The notes under the pieces are model-generated. The model saw only the letters and a list, made by a program, of their open reading frames with translations. It ran no database searches and was not told the DNA's origin. From contig DASYKC010000193.1 of assembly GCA_035995885.1 (NCBI GenBank), positions 1 to 64,000 of the forward strand: a DNA stretch of 64,000 nt, written 5' to 3'. Origin of the DNA: Schlegelella_A sp035995885. Lineage in GTDB: Bacteria; Pseudomonadota; Gammaproteobacteria; Burkholderiales; Burkholderiaceae_C. The position numbers and the translations under genes are program-made. Below are positions 43,692-53,547 of the stretch, one piece after another (position 1 is the first letter of the stretch; each line of letters starts with the position of its first letter).

Positions 43692-44603
43692 ATGGGTTCC
43701 ATGAACACCACCACTTCTCCCGCCACCCCGTTTGCTTCGCGCGGCGTCGAGCGCGTCGTCCGCGGTCAGCCCACCTCCGACGGCGACGGCGTCAAGTTGA
43801 CGCGCGTCCTGACGCAGCCGCTGCAGAAGCGCCTCGATCCGTTCCTGATGCTCGACGCCTTCGGCAGCGACGCCGCGAGCGACTACGTCGGCGGCTTCCC
43901 CGACCACCCGCACCGCGGCTTCGAGACGGTGACGATCATGCTCGAGGGCCGCATGCGCCACCAGGACAGCGTCGGCAACGTCGGCCTGCTCGAACCGGGC
44001 AGCGTCCAGTGGATGACCGCCGGTCGCGGCATCGTCCACTCGGAGATGCCCGAGCAGGAAGAAGGCCGCATGGCCGGCTTTCAGCTCTGGGTCAACCTCG
44101 CCGCCGCCGACAAGATGACGGCGCCCGAGTACCGCGACATCGTCCCTGCCGCGGTGCCGGCGTACATCGACGCCGCCGGCGTGCGCGTCCGTGTCATCGC
44201 CGGCGCGAGCCACGGCACCGCGGGCGCGGTGACGCGGCCGAAGACCGAGCCGATCGTCCTCGACCTGACGCTGCCGCCGGGCAGCTCGTTCGACGCCGAG
44301 CTCCCCGGCGGCCACAACGCCTTCGCCTATGTCTTCGCGACGACTCCGGTCGCGATCGGCGACGCGGCGGCGGGTGCAACGACGGTCGAGCCGGACCGGA
44401 TGGCAATCCTCGGCGCCGGCGCGGGCCGCGACGGCGTCCGCTTCTCGGTGCCCGCCGACGCAGCGGCGCCGGCGCGCGTTCTCGTCGTCGCCGGTCAGCC
44501 GCTCGGCGAGCCGATCGCGCAGTACGGGCCGTTCGTCATGAACACGACCGCCGAGCTGCAGCGCGCGGTGCAGGACTTCCAGCGCGGCGCCCTGGCGAGC
44601 TGA
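43692..44603 (+). CDS. pirin-family bicupin protein
   Basis: The 303-residue protein shows the pirin cupin motifs: LTRVLTQPLQKRLDPFLMLD, DHPHRGFETVTIMLEGRMRHQDS (metal-binding His/Glu) and MTAGRGIVHSEMPEQEEGRMAGFQLWVNL. The second cupin is degenerate, as is usual. Bacterial pirins include quercetinase-like enzymes and metabolic regulators; no more can be said. A second ATG nine bases in (MNTTTSPA) could be the start. It is followed by the five-gene coupled operon after 71 bases. Confidence 0.9.
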   Translation: MGSMNTTTSPATPFASRGVERVVRGQPTSDGDGVKLTRVLTQPLQKRLDPFLMLDAFGSDAASDYVGGFPDHPHRGFETVTIMLEGRMRHQDSVGNVGLLEPGSVQWMTAGRGIVHSEMPEQEEGRMAGFQLWVNLAAADKMTAPEYRDIVPAAVPAYIDAAGVRVRVIAGASHGTAGAVTRPKTEPIVLDLTLPPGSSFDAELPGGHNAFAYVFATTPVAIGDAAAGATTVEPDRMAILGAGAGRDGVRFSVPADAAAPARVLVVAGQPLGEPIAQYGPFVMNTTAELQRAVQDFQRGALAS

Positions 44604-44674
44604 GCGGCCGCGCGCCGGCGCGGCCGCGGGGCGGTGGTAAGGTGCGCGCGTCGATCACGCCGAGCGCGCCTGCC

Positions 44675-45043
44675 ATGCCCCGCACCATTCTCGAAGAGGC
44701 CCGCCTGCACCCGGCGATCCGCGAGACCGTCGCCAACCGCAACGCCGACATCGTCCACAACGTCGCGGCGGCGGCGTCGACGAACCCGGTGCTCGTCGTC
44801 GGCATGGCCGGCAACCCGCATGTGCGCAAGGCGCGCAAGATGCTCGACGCCGCCGGCATCGCCCATCACTACCTCGAGTTCGGCAGCTACTTCAGCGAAT
44901 GGCGCCGTCGCAACGCGCTCAAGATGTGGACCGGCTGGCCGACCTTTCCGATGGTCTTCGTCAAGGGCACGCTGATCGGCGGCGCCGACGAGCTCGAGCG
45001 GCTCGTCACCGGCGGTGAACTGAAGCGCACGCTGGGCGAATGA
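44675..45043 (+). CDS. cysteine-less monothiol-glutaredoxin-like protein
   Basis: The 122-residue protein has a glutaredoxin layout: VVGMAGNPHVRKARKMLDAAG in the active-site position, then KMWTGWPTFPMVFVKGTLIGG with the TFP cis-proline and GG glutathione loop. It contains no cysteine at all: the CGFS/CPYC site is replaced by NPHV (47-50). Redox catalysis and cluster ligation by cysteine are therefore ruled out; glutathione or protein binding remains possible (inference). Its stop overlaps the next gene's ATG, so it opens a translationally coupled operon. Confidence 0.82.
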   Translation: MPRTILEEARLHPAIRETVANRNADIVHNVAAAASTNPVLVVGMAGNPHVRKARKMLDAAGIAHHYLEFGSYFSEWRRRNALKMWTGWPTFPMVFVKGTLIGGADELERLVTGGELKRTLGE

Positions 45044-46661
45044 GGTCGCCGGCGACCGTCGCCGGCGCGACGCGCCGGGGCCGATCGGGCAGCGCCGGCC
45101 TCGTGCTTGGCGTGGCGCTCGCGCTGTGCGCGCTCGGCGACGCGCTCGCCGCCGCATCGGCAGCGTCAGCCGCACCGGCAGCATCGGCAGCGTCCGCGCC
45201 GGCAGTGCCGACAGCGCCCGCAACCTCGGCGGCCTCGCCAGCCGCAACCTCGGCGCTCGCCGAGTGCCACGTCGCCGGCATCCGCAACGGCGTCCTCTGC
45301 GGCACGCTGCTGCGCCCGCTCGATCCGGCCCATCGCGAGCGCGTGCAGATCGCGATCCGCTACGTCGTCGTGCCGGCGATGGCACGGCGCAAGTATCCCG
45401 ATCCGGTCTTCGTCCTCGCCGGCGGGCCCGGGCAGAGCGCGATCGCGATCGCGGCGTCGACGATGCCGCTCTTCAGCCGCATCAACAACCGGCGCGACAT
45501 CGTCTTCGTCGATCAGCGCGGCACCGGCGGCTCGGCGCCGCTCGCCTGCGCCGAGCCCGAGCACGAGTCGCTCGCCGAGCAGTCCGACCCCGATCGCCAG
45601 TACCGGCTCGCGCTGCAATGCAAGGCGCAGCTGCTCAAGCTGCCGTACGTTCGCAGCGAGGCCGATCTCGGCCTGTTCACGACCTCGATCGCCGTCCAGG
45701 ATCTCGACGCGGTGCGCCGCGCGCTCGGCGCCGAGCGCATCGACCTGGTCGGCGCCTCGTACGGGACGCGGGTCGCGCTCGAGTACCAGCGCCAGTTCCC
45801 GGGCGCGGTGCGACGCAGCGTGCTCGACGGCGTCGCGCCGCCCGACATGGTGCTGCCGGCGAGCTTCTCGCTCGACAACCAGGCGGCGTTCGACGCCCTC
45901 GTCGCCGCCTGCGCCGCCGAGGCCGCGTGCGCACGCAGCCATCCCGACCTGCACGGACGCTTCACGGCGCTGCTGCAGTCGCTGCCGCGCAGCGTCAAGG
46001 CGGCGCATCCGCTGAGCGGCCGTGTCGAGGAGTTCGTCCTGACCCGCGACATGCTGCTCGGCGCGGTGCGCAACGCGCTCTATGTGCCGGCGCTCGCCGC
46101 GGCGCTGCCGGAAGCGATCGATGCGGCGTCGAGCGGCGACTTCGCCGGCCTGATCGGCCTCAACGCGACCTTCACGTCGCGCAAGGCGACCCGGGTCGCG
46201 ACCGGCATGCACTTCTCGGTCGTCTGCGCCGAGGACGTGCCGCGCCTTTCCTCGAGCGGCGACCGGCCGGGGCCGGACTTCGGCGTCGAGTTCGCGCGCT
46301 TCTACGAACGGCTGTGCTCGGCCTGGCCGCGCGGCGAGGTGCCGGCGGCGTTCTACGGCCTGGTCGCGAGCGCGGCGCCGGTCCTGGTGCTGAGCGGCGG
46401 CATCGACCCGGCGACGCCGCCGCGCCACGGCGAGCGCGTGGTTCGCGCGCTCGGGCCGATGGCGCGCCACGTCGTCGTCGCCAACGCCGGCCACGGCGTC
46501 CTCGGCATCGGCTGCGTTCGCGACGTCGTCTACCGCTTCATCGACGCCAGCGAGGACCGTGACGCGCTCGCGGTCGACGCCAGCTGCGTCGCCGGCGTGC
46601 CGCGGCCGCCCGCGTTCCGGCCGGTCACGGCCGAAGGCGACACGAGCTCGAAGCTGGCGCG

Positions 46662-46665
<4 letters not shown>
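45040..46665 (+). CDS. secreted TAP-like alpha/beta hydrolase
   Basis: The 541-residue protein begins with a signal peptide, then an Ala/Ser/Pro-rich linker (about 35-73). The hydrolase domain shows VFVLAGGPGQSAI, RRDIVFVDQRGTGGS and nucleophile VGASYGTR (S240). The distal aspartate is in LSGGIDPATPP and the histidine in NAGHGVLG. This is the proline-iminopeptidase/tripeptidyl-aminopeptidase-like group. It would act in the periplasm or outside. It is the second gene of a run of five, with ATGA overlaps at both ends. Confidence 0.88.
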
Positions 46666-47521
<856 letters not shown>

Positions 47522-47525
<4 letters not shown>

Positions 47526-48697
47526 GGCGATCGATCGCCGCCGTCTTCGTCGTCCTGAGGAAGGAGCTGAGCGATGCCCTGCGCGACCGGCGCACGCTCG
47601 CCACCGTGCTGGTCTCGTCGGTGCTGATGGGGCCGCTGGTCCTGCTGGCGATCTCGGGCCTGGTCGCATCGCTCGAATCGCGCGCCGAGCAGCGCGAGGT
47701 CTATGTCGCCGGGCTGGCCGATGCGCCGACTTTGCGGAATTTTCTCGAGCGCCAGACCTACGTCGTCAAGGAAGCGCCGGCCGACTTCGAGGCGCGCCTG
47801 CGCCGCTCGACCTTCAGCGATCCGGTCGTCGTCGTGCCCCACGACTTCGAGTCGGCGCTGGTGCGCGGCGACGTGCCGATCGTCGAGATCGTCTCCGACA
47901 GCGCCAACCAGCGCTCGGAGGCGAGCACGGCGCGGATCGAGCGGCTGCTCGGCGCGTTCAGCCGCGAGCGCGCGCTGCTCAGCCTGGCGCTGCGCGGCGT
48001 CTCGGCGCAGTTGCTCGAGCCGATGCAGGTCGAGGATCGCGATCTCGCCAGCACGCAGACGCGCGCGACCCGCATCACCGGCATGCTGCCGTACTTCGTG
48101 ATGATGGCGGTGCTGTACGGCGCCCTCAACGCCGCCCTCGACACGACCGCCGGCGAGCGCGAGCGCGGCTCGCTCGAGCCGCTGCTGATGAACCCGGCCG
48201 AGCGCTGGGCGCTGGTCGCCGGCAAGTGGGGCGCGGTTGCGTGCGTGAGCATGCTCATCGCCGTCCTCAGTTGCTTCAGCTTCCTGCCGGGCCAATGGGT
48301 GCTGCGCAGCGACACGCTCGCGGCGATGTTCCAGTACGGGCCGCGCGAGGCCGGGCTCTTCATCCTCGTCCTGCTGCCGCTCGCGGCGGCGCTGGCGGCG
48401 GTGCTGATGGCGGTCGCGATCCGCTCACGCACGTTCAAGGAGGCGCAGGCAAGTTCGACGATCATCGTTCTGGCGGTATCGCTGCTGCCGCTCGTCAACG
48501 TCTTCGACCTCGGCGGCGAGGCGCCCTGGCACCTCTGGGCGCCGGCCCTGGCGCAGAACACGCTGATGACGCGCGTCCTGAAGGGCGAGGCGCTCGGTCT
48601 CGAGCAGGTGCTTATTCCGCTCTTCGTGTGCGTGGTGCTGACGGCGGTCGGGGTCTGGTCCGTCGCCCGCGAGCTGCACCAGGCGGCGGTGAAATGA
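47522..48697 (+). CDS. natB: ABC transporter permease, NatB-like
   Basis: The 391-residue permease begins with GTG overlapping the natA stop as GTGA. It has an N-terminal helix (TLATVLVSSVLMGPLVLLAI), a large extracytoplasmic domain (about 45-190) and then five membrane spans starting at ITGMLPYFVMMAVLYGALNAALD. The conserved cytoplasmic GERERGSLEPLLMNP is the ABC-2 coupling motif. NatAB of Bacillus exports sodium, but related pumps carry other cargo, so the substrate is open. It couples to the ElaA-like gene by ATGA. Confidence 0.88.
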
Positions 48698-49224
48698 GCG
48701 ACGAAGGCGCGGTCGCGACGAGCGTCGACGACGCGCCGCTGGTCTGGCGCTTCGTGCCGTTCGACGCCTTGTCGGTGCGTGAGCTCCAGTACATCTACAT
48801 GGCGCGCCAGGCCGTGTTCTCGGTCGAACAGCACTGCGCTTTCATGGACGCCGACGGCCTCGACGAACGCGCCCATCACCTCGCCGCGTGGTCGCCGCTG
48901 CAACGCCAGCCGCTTGCCTATGCACGCCTGCTCGAGCCGGGCGCAAAGTACGCCGAGGCGTCGATCGGCCGCGTCGTCACGACCTCGGCCGGACGCGGAC
49001 GAGGCCTCGGGCGCGAGACGATGGTGCGCGCGCTCGGCCACGCCGCCGAGGTCTGGCCCGGCGGCGCCGTTCGCATCTCGGCGCAGTCGCGGCTCGAGGC
49101 TTTCTACGAGTCGCTCGGCTTCGCCATCGTGGGCGCGCGCTATGTCGAAGACGGCATCGATCACACCGAGATGCTTCATCCAGGCCTGAGCAGCGCGGCT
49201 TTGCGAAGACGCCAAGGCACCTGA
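48694..49224 (+). CDS. elaA: ElaA-type GNAT N-acetyltransferase
   Basis: The 176-residue protein resembles ElaA: LSVRELQYIYMARQAVFSVEQHCAFMDADGLDERAHHLAAW, then the acetyl-CoA loop SAGRGRGLGRETMVRAL and a C-terminal ISAQSRLEAFYESLGFAIVG. Its substrate is unknown. It is the last gene of the coupled operon, 44 bases before mnmG, which begins after a separate ribosome-binding site. Confidence 0.9.
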   Translation: MSDEGAVATSVDDAPLVWRFVPFDALSVRELQYIYMARQAVFSVEQHCAFMDADGLDERAHHLAAWSPLQRQPLAYARLLEPGAKYAEASIGRVVTTSAGRGRGLGRETMVRALGHAAEVWPGGAVRISAQSRLEAFYESLGFAIVGARYVEDGIDHTEMLHPGLSSAALRRRQGT

Positions 49225-49268
49225 GCGCGCGGAAAAATACAATCGGCCCCTGAAGCGCAAAGGGCCGC

Positions 49269-51227
49269 ATGCAGTTTCCTCGACATTTCGACGTCATCGT
49301 CGTCGGTGGCGGCCACGCCGGCACCGAGGCTGCGCTCGCCGCCGCACGCATGGGCGCGACGACGCTCCTGCTCACGCACTCGATCGAGACCCTCGGGCAG
49401 ATGAGCTGCAACCCGTCGATCGGCGGCATCGGCAAAGGTCACCTCGTCAAGGAGATCGACGCGCTCGGCGGCGCCATGGCGGCGGCGGCCGACGAGGCCG
49501 GCATCCATTTCCGCATCCTGAACGGCTCGAAGGGGCCCGCCGTCCGGGCGACGCGGGCCCAGGCCGACCGGGCGCTCTACAAGGCGGCGATCCGGCGCCG
49601 GCTCGAGAACCAGCAGAACCTCTGGCTGTTTCAAGCGGCTTGCGATGATCTCCTGGTCCGAGAGGACCGCGTCTACGGCGTTGTCACGCAAGTGGGCGTT
49701 CGCTTCGAATCGGCGTGCGTCGTGCTGACGGCCGGCACTTTCCTCGACGGCCGCATCCACATCGGTCTCGACAGCCACGCCGGCGGACGGTCGGGCGAGC
49801 CCCCGGCGCGGACGCTGTCTGAACGCTTGAAGGAGCTGAAGCTGCCGCAGGGACGCCTGAAAACCGGCACCCCGCCGCGTCTCGACGGCCGAACGATCGA
49901 TTACCGCAAGCTGATCGAGCAACCCGGTGACGGCGTCGGCGCGGGCTTGGGGGTCGATGACCTGCCTGTGTTCAGCTTCCTCGGCGATCCGCAACAGCAC
50001 CCGAGGCAGGTGTCGTGCTGGATCACTCAGACCAATGCCAAGACCCACGAGATCATCCGCGCCGGCTTCGCGCAAAGTCCGATGTTCACGGGTCGCATCG
50101 ACGGCGTCGGCCCGCGTTACTGCCCGAGCATCGAAGACAAGGTGAACCGGTTCGCGGGCAAGAACTCGCACCAGATCTTTCTCGAGCCGGAGGGTCTGTC
50201 CACGCACGAGGTCTATCCGAACGGGATCTCGACATCGTTGCCTTATTCGGTGCAGGTCGACGCCGTGCGGTCGATTGCCGGCCTCGAGTCGGCGCACATC
50301 GTTCGCCCGGGGTACGCGATCGAGTACGACTTCTTCGACCCGCGCGCCCTCCATGCAAGCTTCGAGACGCGCTCGATTTCCGGGCTGTTCTTCGCCGGCC
50401 AGATCAACGGGACGACAGGCTACGAAGAGGCCGCCGCGCAAGGCCTCCACGCTGGCGTCAACGCGGCGCTCAAGGCGCGCGGCGACGCGCCGTGGGTGCC
50501 CGCGCGCGACCAGGCCTACCTTGGCGTGCTCATCGACGATCTCGTCTCGAAAGGCGTGACCGAGCCGTACCGGATGTTCACCAGCCGCGCCGAATTCCGG
50601 CTGCAGCTGCGCGAGGACAACGCGGACCTGCGCCTGACCGAAGCGGGCCGGCGCCTGGGACTGGTCGATGACGAACGCTGGAAGAGGTTCTCCCGGAAGT
50701 CGGAGCTGGTTTCACGTGAAACCACTCGACTGGCTTCATCCCGGGTACCGGTTCGAGATGAAGGCCGCATCGCCAGCGGTCAAACGCGAAGCCTTTTGGA
50801 GTTGTTGCGTCGACCGGGCGCCAGCTTCGACGTGGTTGTCGCGCTGCCCGAGTGCGTAGACCAGATGGTTTCACGTGAAACGCTGCGGGCGGAAGCGGGC
50901 CGGCAAGTCGCGGATCAGGTGATCGATCAGGTCGAGACGGCGACGCGTTATGCCGGATATGTCAACAAGCAGCAGGCGGACGTCGAGCGAGCCGCACGAG
51001 CGGAGTCGACGCTGATCCCGGGCGACCTGGATTTCGCCGCCATCCGCGCTCTTTCGTTCGAGGCGCGACAGGTGCTCGCCGCGCATCGACCCACGAGCAT
51101 CGGCGCGGCGTCACGCCTTCCCGGGATCACCCCGGCGGCGATGTCGCTGCTCCTGGTTCACGTCAAGAAGCATCGCCGCGCGGAGAGCGCCGGCCTTGTG
51201 CGCCCGTGGGCTGGCGCCGACGCTTGA
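49269..51227 (+). CDS. mnmG: tRNA uridine-5-carboxymethylaminomethyl(34) synthesis enzyme MnmG
   Basis: The 652-residue FAD protein has the dinucleotide motif VIVVGGGHAGTEAALAAARMG, SCNPSIGGIGKGHLVKEIDALGG, CPSIEDKVNRFAGKNSHQIFLEPEG with the active-site Cys, and FTSRAEFRLQLREDNADLRL. With MnmE (not in this window) it modifies U34 of several tRNAs. Two perfect 14-18-base TTTCACGTGAAA palindromes, likely parS sites, lie inside the gene. The gene uses noticeably more A/T-ending codons than the neighbouring operons. Its 3' end overlaps the rsmG start region. Confidence 0.97.
   Translation: MQFPRHFDVIVVGGGHAGTEAALAAARMGATTLLLTHSIETLGQMSCNPSIGGIGKGHLVKEIDALGGAMAAAADEAGIHFRILNGSKGPAVRATRAQADRALYKAAIRRRLENQQNLWLFQAACDDLLVREDRVYGVVTQVGVRFESACVVLTAGTFLDGRIHIGLDSHAGGRSGEPPARTLSERLKELKLPQGRLKTGTPPRLDGRTIDYRKLIEQPGDGVGAGLGVDDLPVFSFLGDPQQHPRQVSCWITQTNAKTHEIIRAGFAQSPMFTGRIDGVGPRYCPSIEDKVNRFAGKNSHQIFLEPEGLSTHEVYPNGISTSLPYSVQVDAVRSIAGLESAHIVRPGYAIEYDFFDPRALHASFETRSISGLFFAGQINGTTGYEEAAAQGLHAGVNAALKARGDAPWVPARDQAYLGVLIDDLVSKGVTEPYRMFTSRAEFRLQLREDNADLRLTEAGRRLGLVDDERWKRFSRKSELVSRETTRLASSRVPVRDEGRIASGQTRSLLELLRRPGASFDVVVALPECVDQMVSRETLRAEAGRQVADQVIDQVETATRYAGYVNKQQADVERAARAESTLIPGDLDFAAIRALSFEARQVLAAHRPTSIGAASRLPGITPAAMSLLLVHVKKHRRAESAGLVRPWAGADA
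50707..50724. other. parS: parS centromere-like site 1
   Basis: A perfect 18-base palindrome, TGGTTTCACGTGAAACCA, inside mnmG. The core 14 bases match the chromosomal ParB-binding consensus TGTTTCACGTGAAACA exactly; only the outermost pair of the 16-mer differs. Location next to parA and parB supports it as a ParB nucleation site. Confidence 0.85.
50867..50882. other. parS: parS centromere-like site 2
   Basis: A second site, GGTTTCACGTGAAACG, again in mnmG and 160 bases after the first. The central 14 bases are a perfect match to the parS core; the outer bases are not palindromic. Two sites so close together in one coding gene are unlikely by chance. Confidence 0.85.
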
Positions 51228-51916
51228 GCGCTGCCGTCAACGCCGTCCCGGTCGACGACGCCGAGCTGGCCGACCGCGTCGCCCGGGGTGCAGTGGCGCT
51301 CAGCATGCCGTTGCCGGGTCCGCAGGTCGATCGGTTCGTTGCCTACGTCCGGCTGATCGAGCGGTGGAACGCTACCTACAACCTGACTGCCGTGCGCAAC
51401 CCGCGCGACATGGTGGCGCAGCATATCCTCGACTGCCTGGCAGCGACCGCGGCACTCTTGCGCCGACGCGGCGCGGTGACGGGCGAACGCCTGCTCGACG
51501 TCGGCAGCGGCGCCGGGTTGCCGGGTCTGGTGATCGCCGCCATGGCGCCCGAGCATGAGATCGTCTGCATCGACAGCGTCGGCAAGAAGGCGGCGTTCAT
51601 CACCCAAGCCGCGGGCGTGCTGGGGCTGAAAAATGTCACCGTGCTGCACGGTCGGGTGGAATCGATCGCCGATCAGGCTTTCGATGTCGTCGCGAGCCGG
51701 GCCTTCGCCTCTCTTGCCGACTTCGTCGCGGCGACCCGGCATGTTCTCTCTTCCGAAACCGGATGCTGGATGGCGATGAAGGGGAAGCCACCGATCGAGG
51801 AGCTCCAAGCTTTGAACAACGCCGTGTTTCACGTGGAACCGTTGCACGTTCCTGAGTTCGACGCCGAGCGTTGTATCGTGTGGATCGAACCGAAGCGAGC
51901 GCAAGCTCATGGCTGA
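51206..51916 (+). CDS. rsmG: 16S rRNA (guanine527-N7)-methyltransferase RsmG
   Basis: The 236-residue SAM enzyme shows VRLIERWNATYNLTAVRNPRDMVAQHILDCLA, the SAM motif LLDVGSGAGLPGLVIA and VVASRAFASLADF, the standard RsmG (GidB) pattern. The start is GTG at 51206 or, more attractively, TTG at 51224, which overlaps the mnmG stop codon. It follows mnmG as usual near chromosome origins and overlaps parA by eight bases. A third parS-like site lies inside it. Confidence 0.95.
   Translation: MGWRRRLSAAVNAVPVDDAELADRVARGAVALSMPLPGPQVDRFVAYVRLIERWNATYNLTAVRNPRDMVAQHILDCLAATAALLRRRGAVTGERLLDVGSGAGLPGLVIAAMAPEHEIVCIDSVGKKAAFITQAAGVLGLKNVTVLHGRVESIADQAFDVVASRAFASLADFVAATRHVLSSETGCWMAMKGKPPIEELQALNNAVFHVEPLHVPEFDAERCIVWIEPKRAQAHG
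51825..51840. other. parS: parS-like site 3
   Basis: TGTTTCACGTGGAACC in the 3' part of rsmG fits parS with two changes from TGTTTCACGTGAAACA. The right half (GTGGAACC) matches the variant parS half-site found in other proteobacteria. Binding by ParB is plausible but less sure than for the two sites in mnmG. Confidence 0.65.
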
Positions 51917-52727
51917 AGCCAGCGGCAGCCTCGCATCGACCATGCGCATTTTCTGCGTCGCCAACCAGAAAGGGGGCGTCGGCAAGACCACGACGACCGT
52001 CAACCTGGCTGCCGGCCTCGCTCAGTTGGGACGGCGTGTGCTCGTCGTCGACCTCGACCCTCAGGGCAACGCGACCATGGGCTCGGGGATCGACAAGCGT
52101 GCCCTCGACCTCAGCGTCTACGATGTGCTGCTCGAGAACGCGACCGTCGCCGAGGCGCGGCAAAGAAGCTCGAAGGGCGGCTACGACGTCGTCGGCGCGA
52201 ACCGCGAGCTCGCCGGCGCCGAAATCGAGCTGGTCGGCCTCGAGCGGCGCGACAAGCGGCTGCGCAGCGCGCTCGCCGCGGCCGGCGCCGATTACGACTT
52301 CGTCCTGATCGACTGCCCGCCGAGCCTGAGCCTGCTGACCCTGAACGGGCTGTCGAGCGCACACGGCGTCGTCGTGCCGATGCAGTGCGAATACTTCGCG
52401 CTCGAAGGCCTCTCGGATCTGGTCAACACGATCAAGCAGGTGCACGCGAACCTGAACCCGGCGCTCGAGGTGATCGGCATCCTGCGCGTCATGTTCGACG
52501 CCCGCATCACCTTGCAGTCGCAGGTCAGCGAGCAGTTGAAGACGCACTTCGGCGACAAGGTGTTCGATACCGTGATCCCGCGCAACGTCCGCCTCGCCGA
52601 GGCGCCCAGCTACGGCATGCCGGGCCTCGTCTTCGACCCGGCGTCGAAGGGCGCGCTCGCCTTTCTCGACTTCGCCCGCGAGATGGCCGCGCGTGCCGAC
52701 GCGCTGCGCGCGGAGCCGGTGGCCTGA
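51909..52727 (+). CDS. parA: chromosome partitioning ATPase ParA
   Basis: The 272-residue Soj/ParA protein has a deviant Walker A (ANQKGGVGKTTTTVNLA), LVVDLDPQGNATMGSG, Walker B FVLIDCPPSLSLLTLNG and the DNA-binding C-terminus with RNVRLAEAPSYGMPGLVFDP. With ParB and parS it segregates the origin region. It overlaps rsmG by eight bases, and the GNAT gene follows within 25 bases. Its parB partner is about 1.8 kb further on, not directly adjacent. Confidence 0.97.
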   Translation: MAEASGSLASTMRIFCVANQKGGVGKTTTTVNLAAGLAQLGRRVLVVDLDPQGNATMGSGIDKRALDLSVYDVLLENATVAEARQRSSKGGYDVVGANRELAGAEIELVGLERRDKRLRSALAAAGADYDFVLIDCPPSLSLLTLNGLSSAHGVVVPMQCEYFALEGLSDLVNTIKQVHANLNPALEVIGILRVMFDARITLQSQVSEQLKTHFGDKVFDTVIPRNVRLAEAPSYGMPGLVFDPASKGALAFLDFAREMAARADALRAEPVA

Positions 52728-52750
52728 TCCGCGACCGGACGGCGGCTCGA

Positions 52751-53527
52751 TTGTTCGACGACGCGCTGCTCGCCCGCATCGAGGATGCCGGCATCAATGC
52801 GAGCGCGCCGCGCGAGCAGCGTTGGGTCGACGGCTGGCTCGTTCGCCTGTCGCCGGGCAAGGCCAAGCGCGCCCGCTGCATCCAGGCGGTCGCGCCCGGG
52901 CGCTCGAGCATCGACGCGAAGCTCGCCGCCTGCCTGCCGCTCTTCGCGGCCGCCGGCCTTCGACCGTACATCCGGATCACGCCCTTCTCGCAGCCGCCGG
53001 GGCTCGACCGCCGCCTCGGCGAGCTCGGCATGGCCAGGATCGACGACACGCGGGTGATGGTCGTCGCCTCGCTCGCAGGCTTCGCCGGCGCCAAGGTCAT
53101 GAGACCGGACGACGGCGCCATCGAGACCGCCGACGCGACCACGTTCGCCGAGTGGCTCGGCCGGGCGCGAGGCTCCTCGGCCGCGGAGCGGCTCGCCCAC
53201 GCCGAGCGCATCGGTCGGCCGGCAGTCCCGCACCACGGCGTTCTCGCGCGTGATCGGCTAGGCGAGGTCGTCGCCGCCGGGCAGGTGGTGATCGAAGGCG
53301 AGATCGCCGGCCTCTACGATGTCTTCACCGCCGAGGCGGCGCGCGGTCGCGGCCACGCGGAACGCGTCTGCCGCCACCTGCTCGCGGTCGCGAAGGAACG
53401 CGGCGCGACGGTCGGCTATCTGCAGGTCGACGCGGCCAACGAGGTCGCGCGGCGAATCTATCGCCGCCTCGGCTTCGCCGACGGCTACGCGTACCACTAT
53501 CGAACCCCGGCCGACGACGCCGCCTGA
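52751..53527 (+). CDS. GNAT-family N-acetyltransferase between parA and parB
   Basis: The 258-residue protein contains an N-terminal half without a strong family (MFDDALLARIEDAGINASAPREQRWVDGWLV after a TTG start) and a C-terminal GNAT fold: EIAGLYDVFTAEAARGRGHAERVCRHLLAVA with the acetyl-CoA loop ARGRGH, and ANEVARRIYRRLGFADG. TTG at 52751 is the only sensible start, 24 bases after the parA stop codon. It is likely co-transcribed with parA. The substrate is unknown; the linkage to parA suggests only proximity. Confidence 0.82.
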   Translation: MFDDALLARIEDAGINASAPREQRWVDGWLVRLSPGKAKRARCIQAVAPGRSSIDAKLAACLPLFAAAGLRPYIRITPFSQPPGLDRRLGELGMARIDDTRVMVVASLAGFAGAKVMRPDDGAIETADATTFAEWLGRARGSSAAERLAHAERIGRPAVPHHGVLARDRLGEVVAAGQVVIEGEIAGLYDVFTAEAARGRGHAERVCRHLLAVAKERGATVGYLQVDAANEVARRIYRRLGFADGYAYHYRTPADDAA

Positions 53528-53547
53528 GCAGCGTTCGTTTCGCGCGG

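Noticed and set aside
44675..45043. Reading the glutaredoxin-like gene as an ordinary monothiol glutaredoxin
   Set aside because: There is no cysteine in the whole protein, so the enzyme function cannot be assigned even though the fold pattern matches.
49269..51916. mnmG and rsmG as horizontally acquired because their codon use is less GC-biased
   Set aside because: They are core genes in their usual order beside parA, contain parS sites, and the bias is mild. Lower expression-linked or origin-linked bias is a simpler reading.
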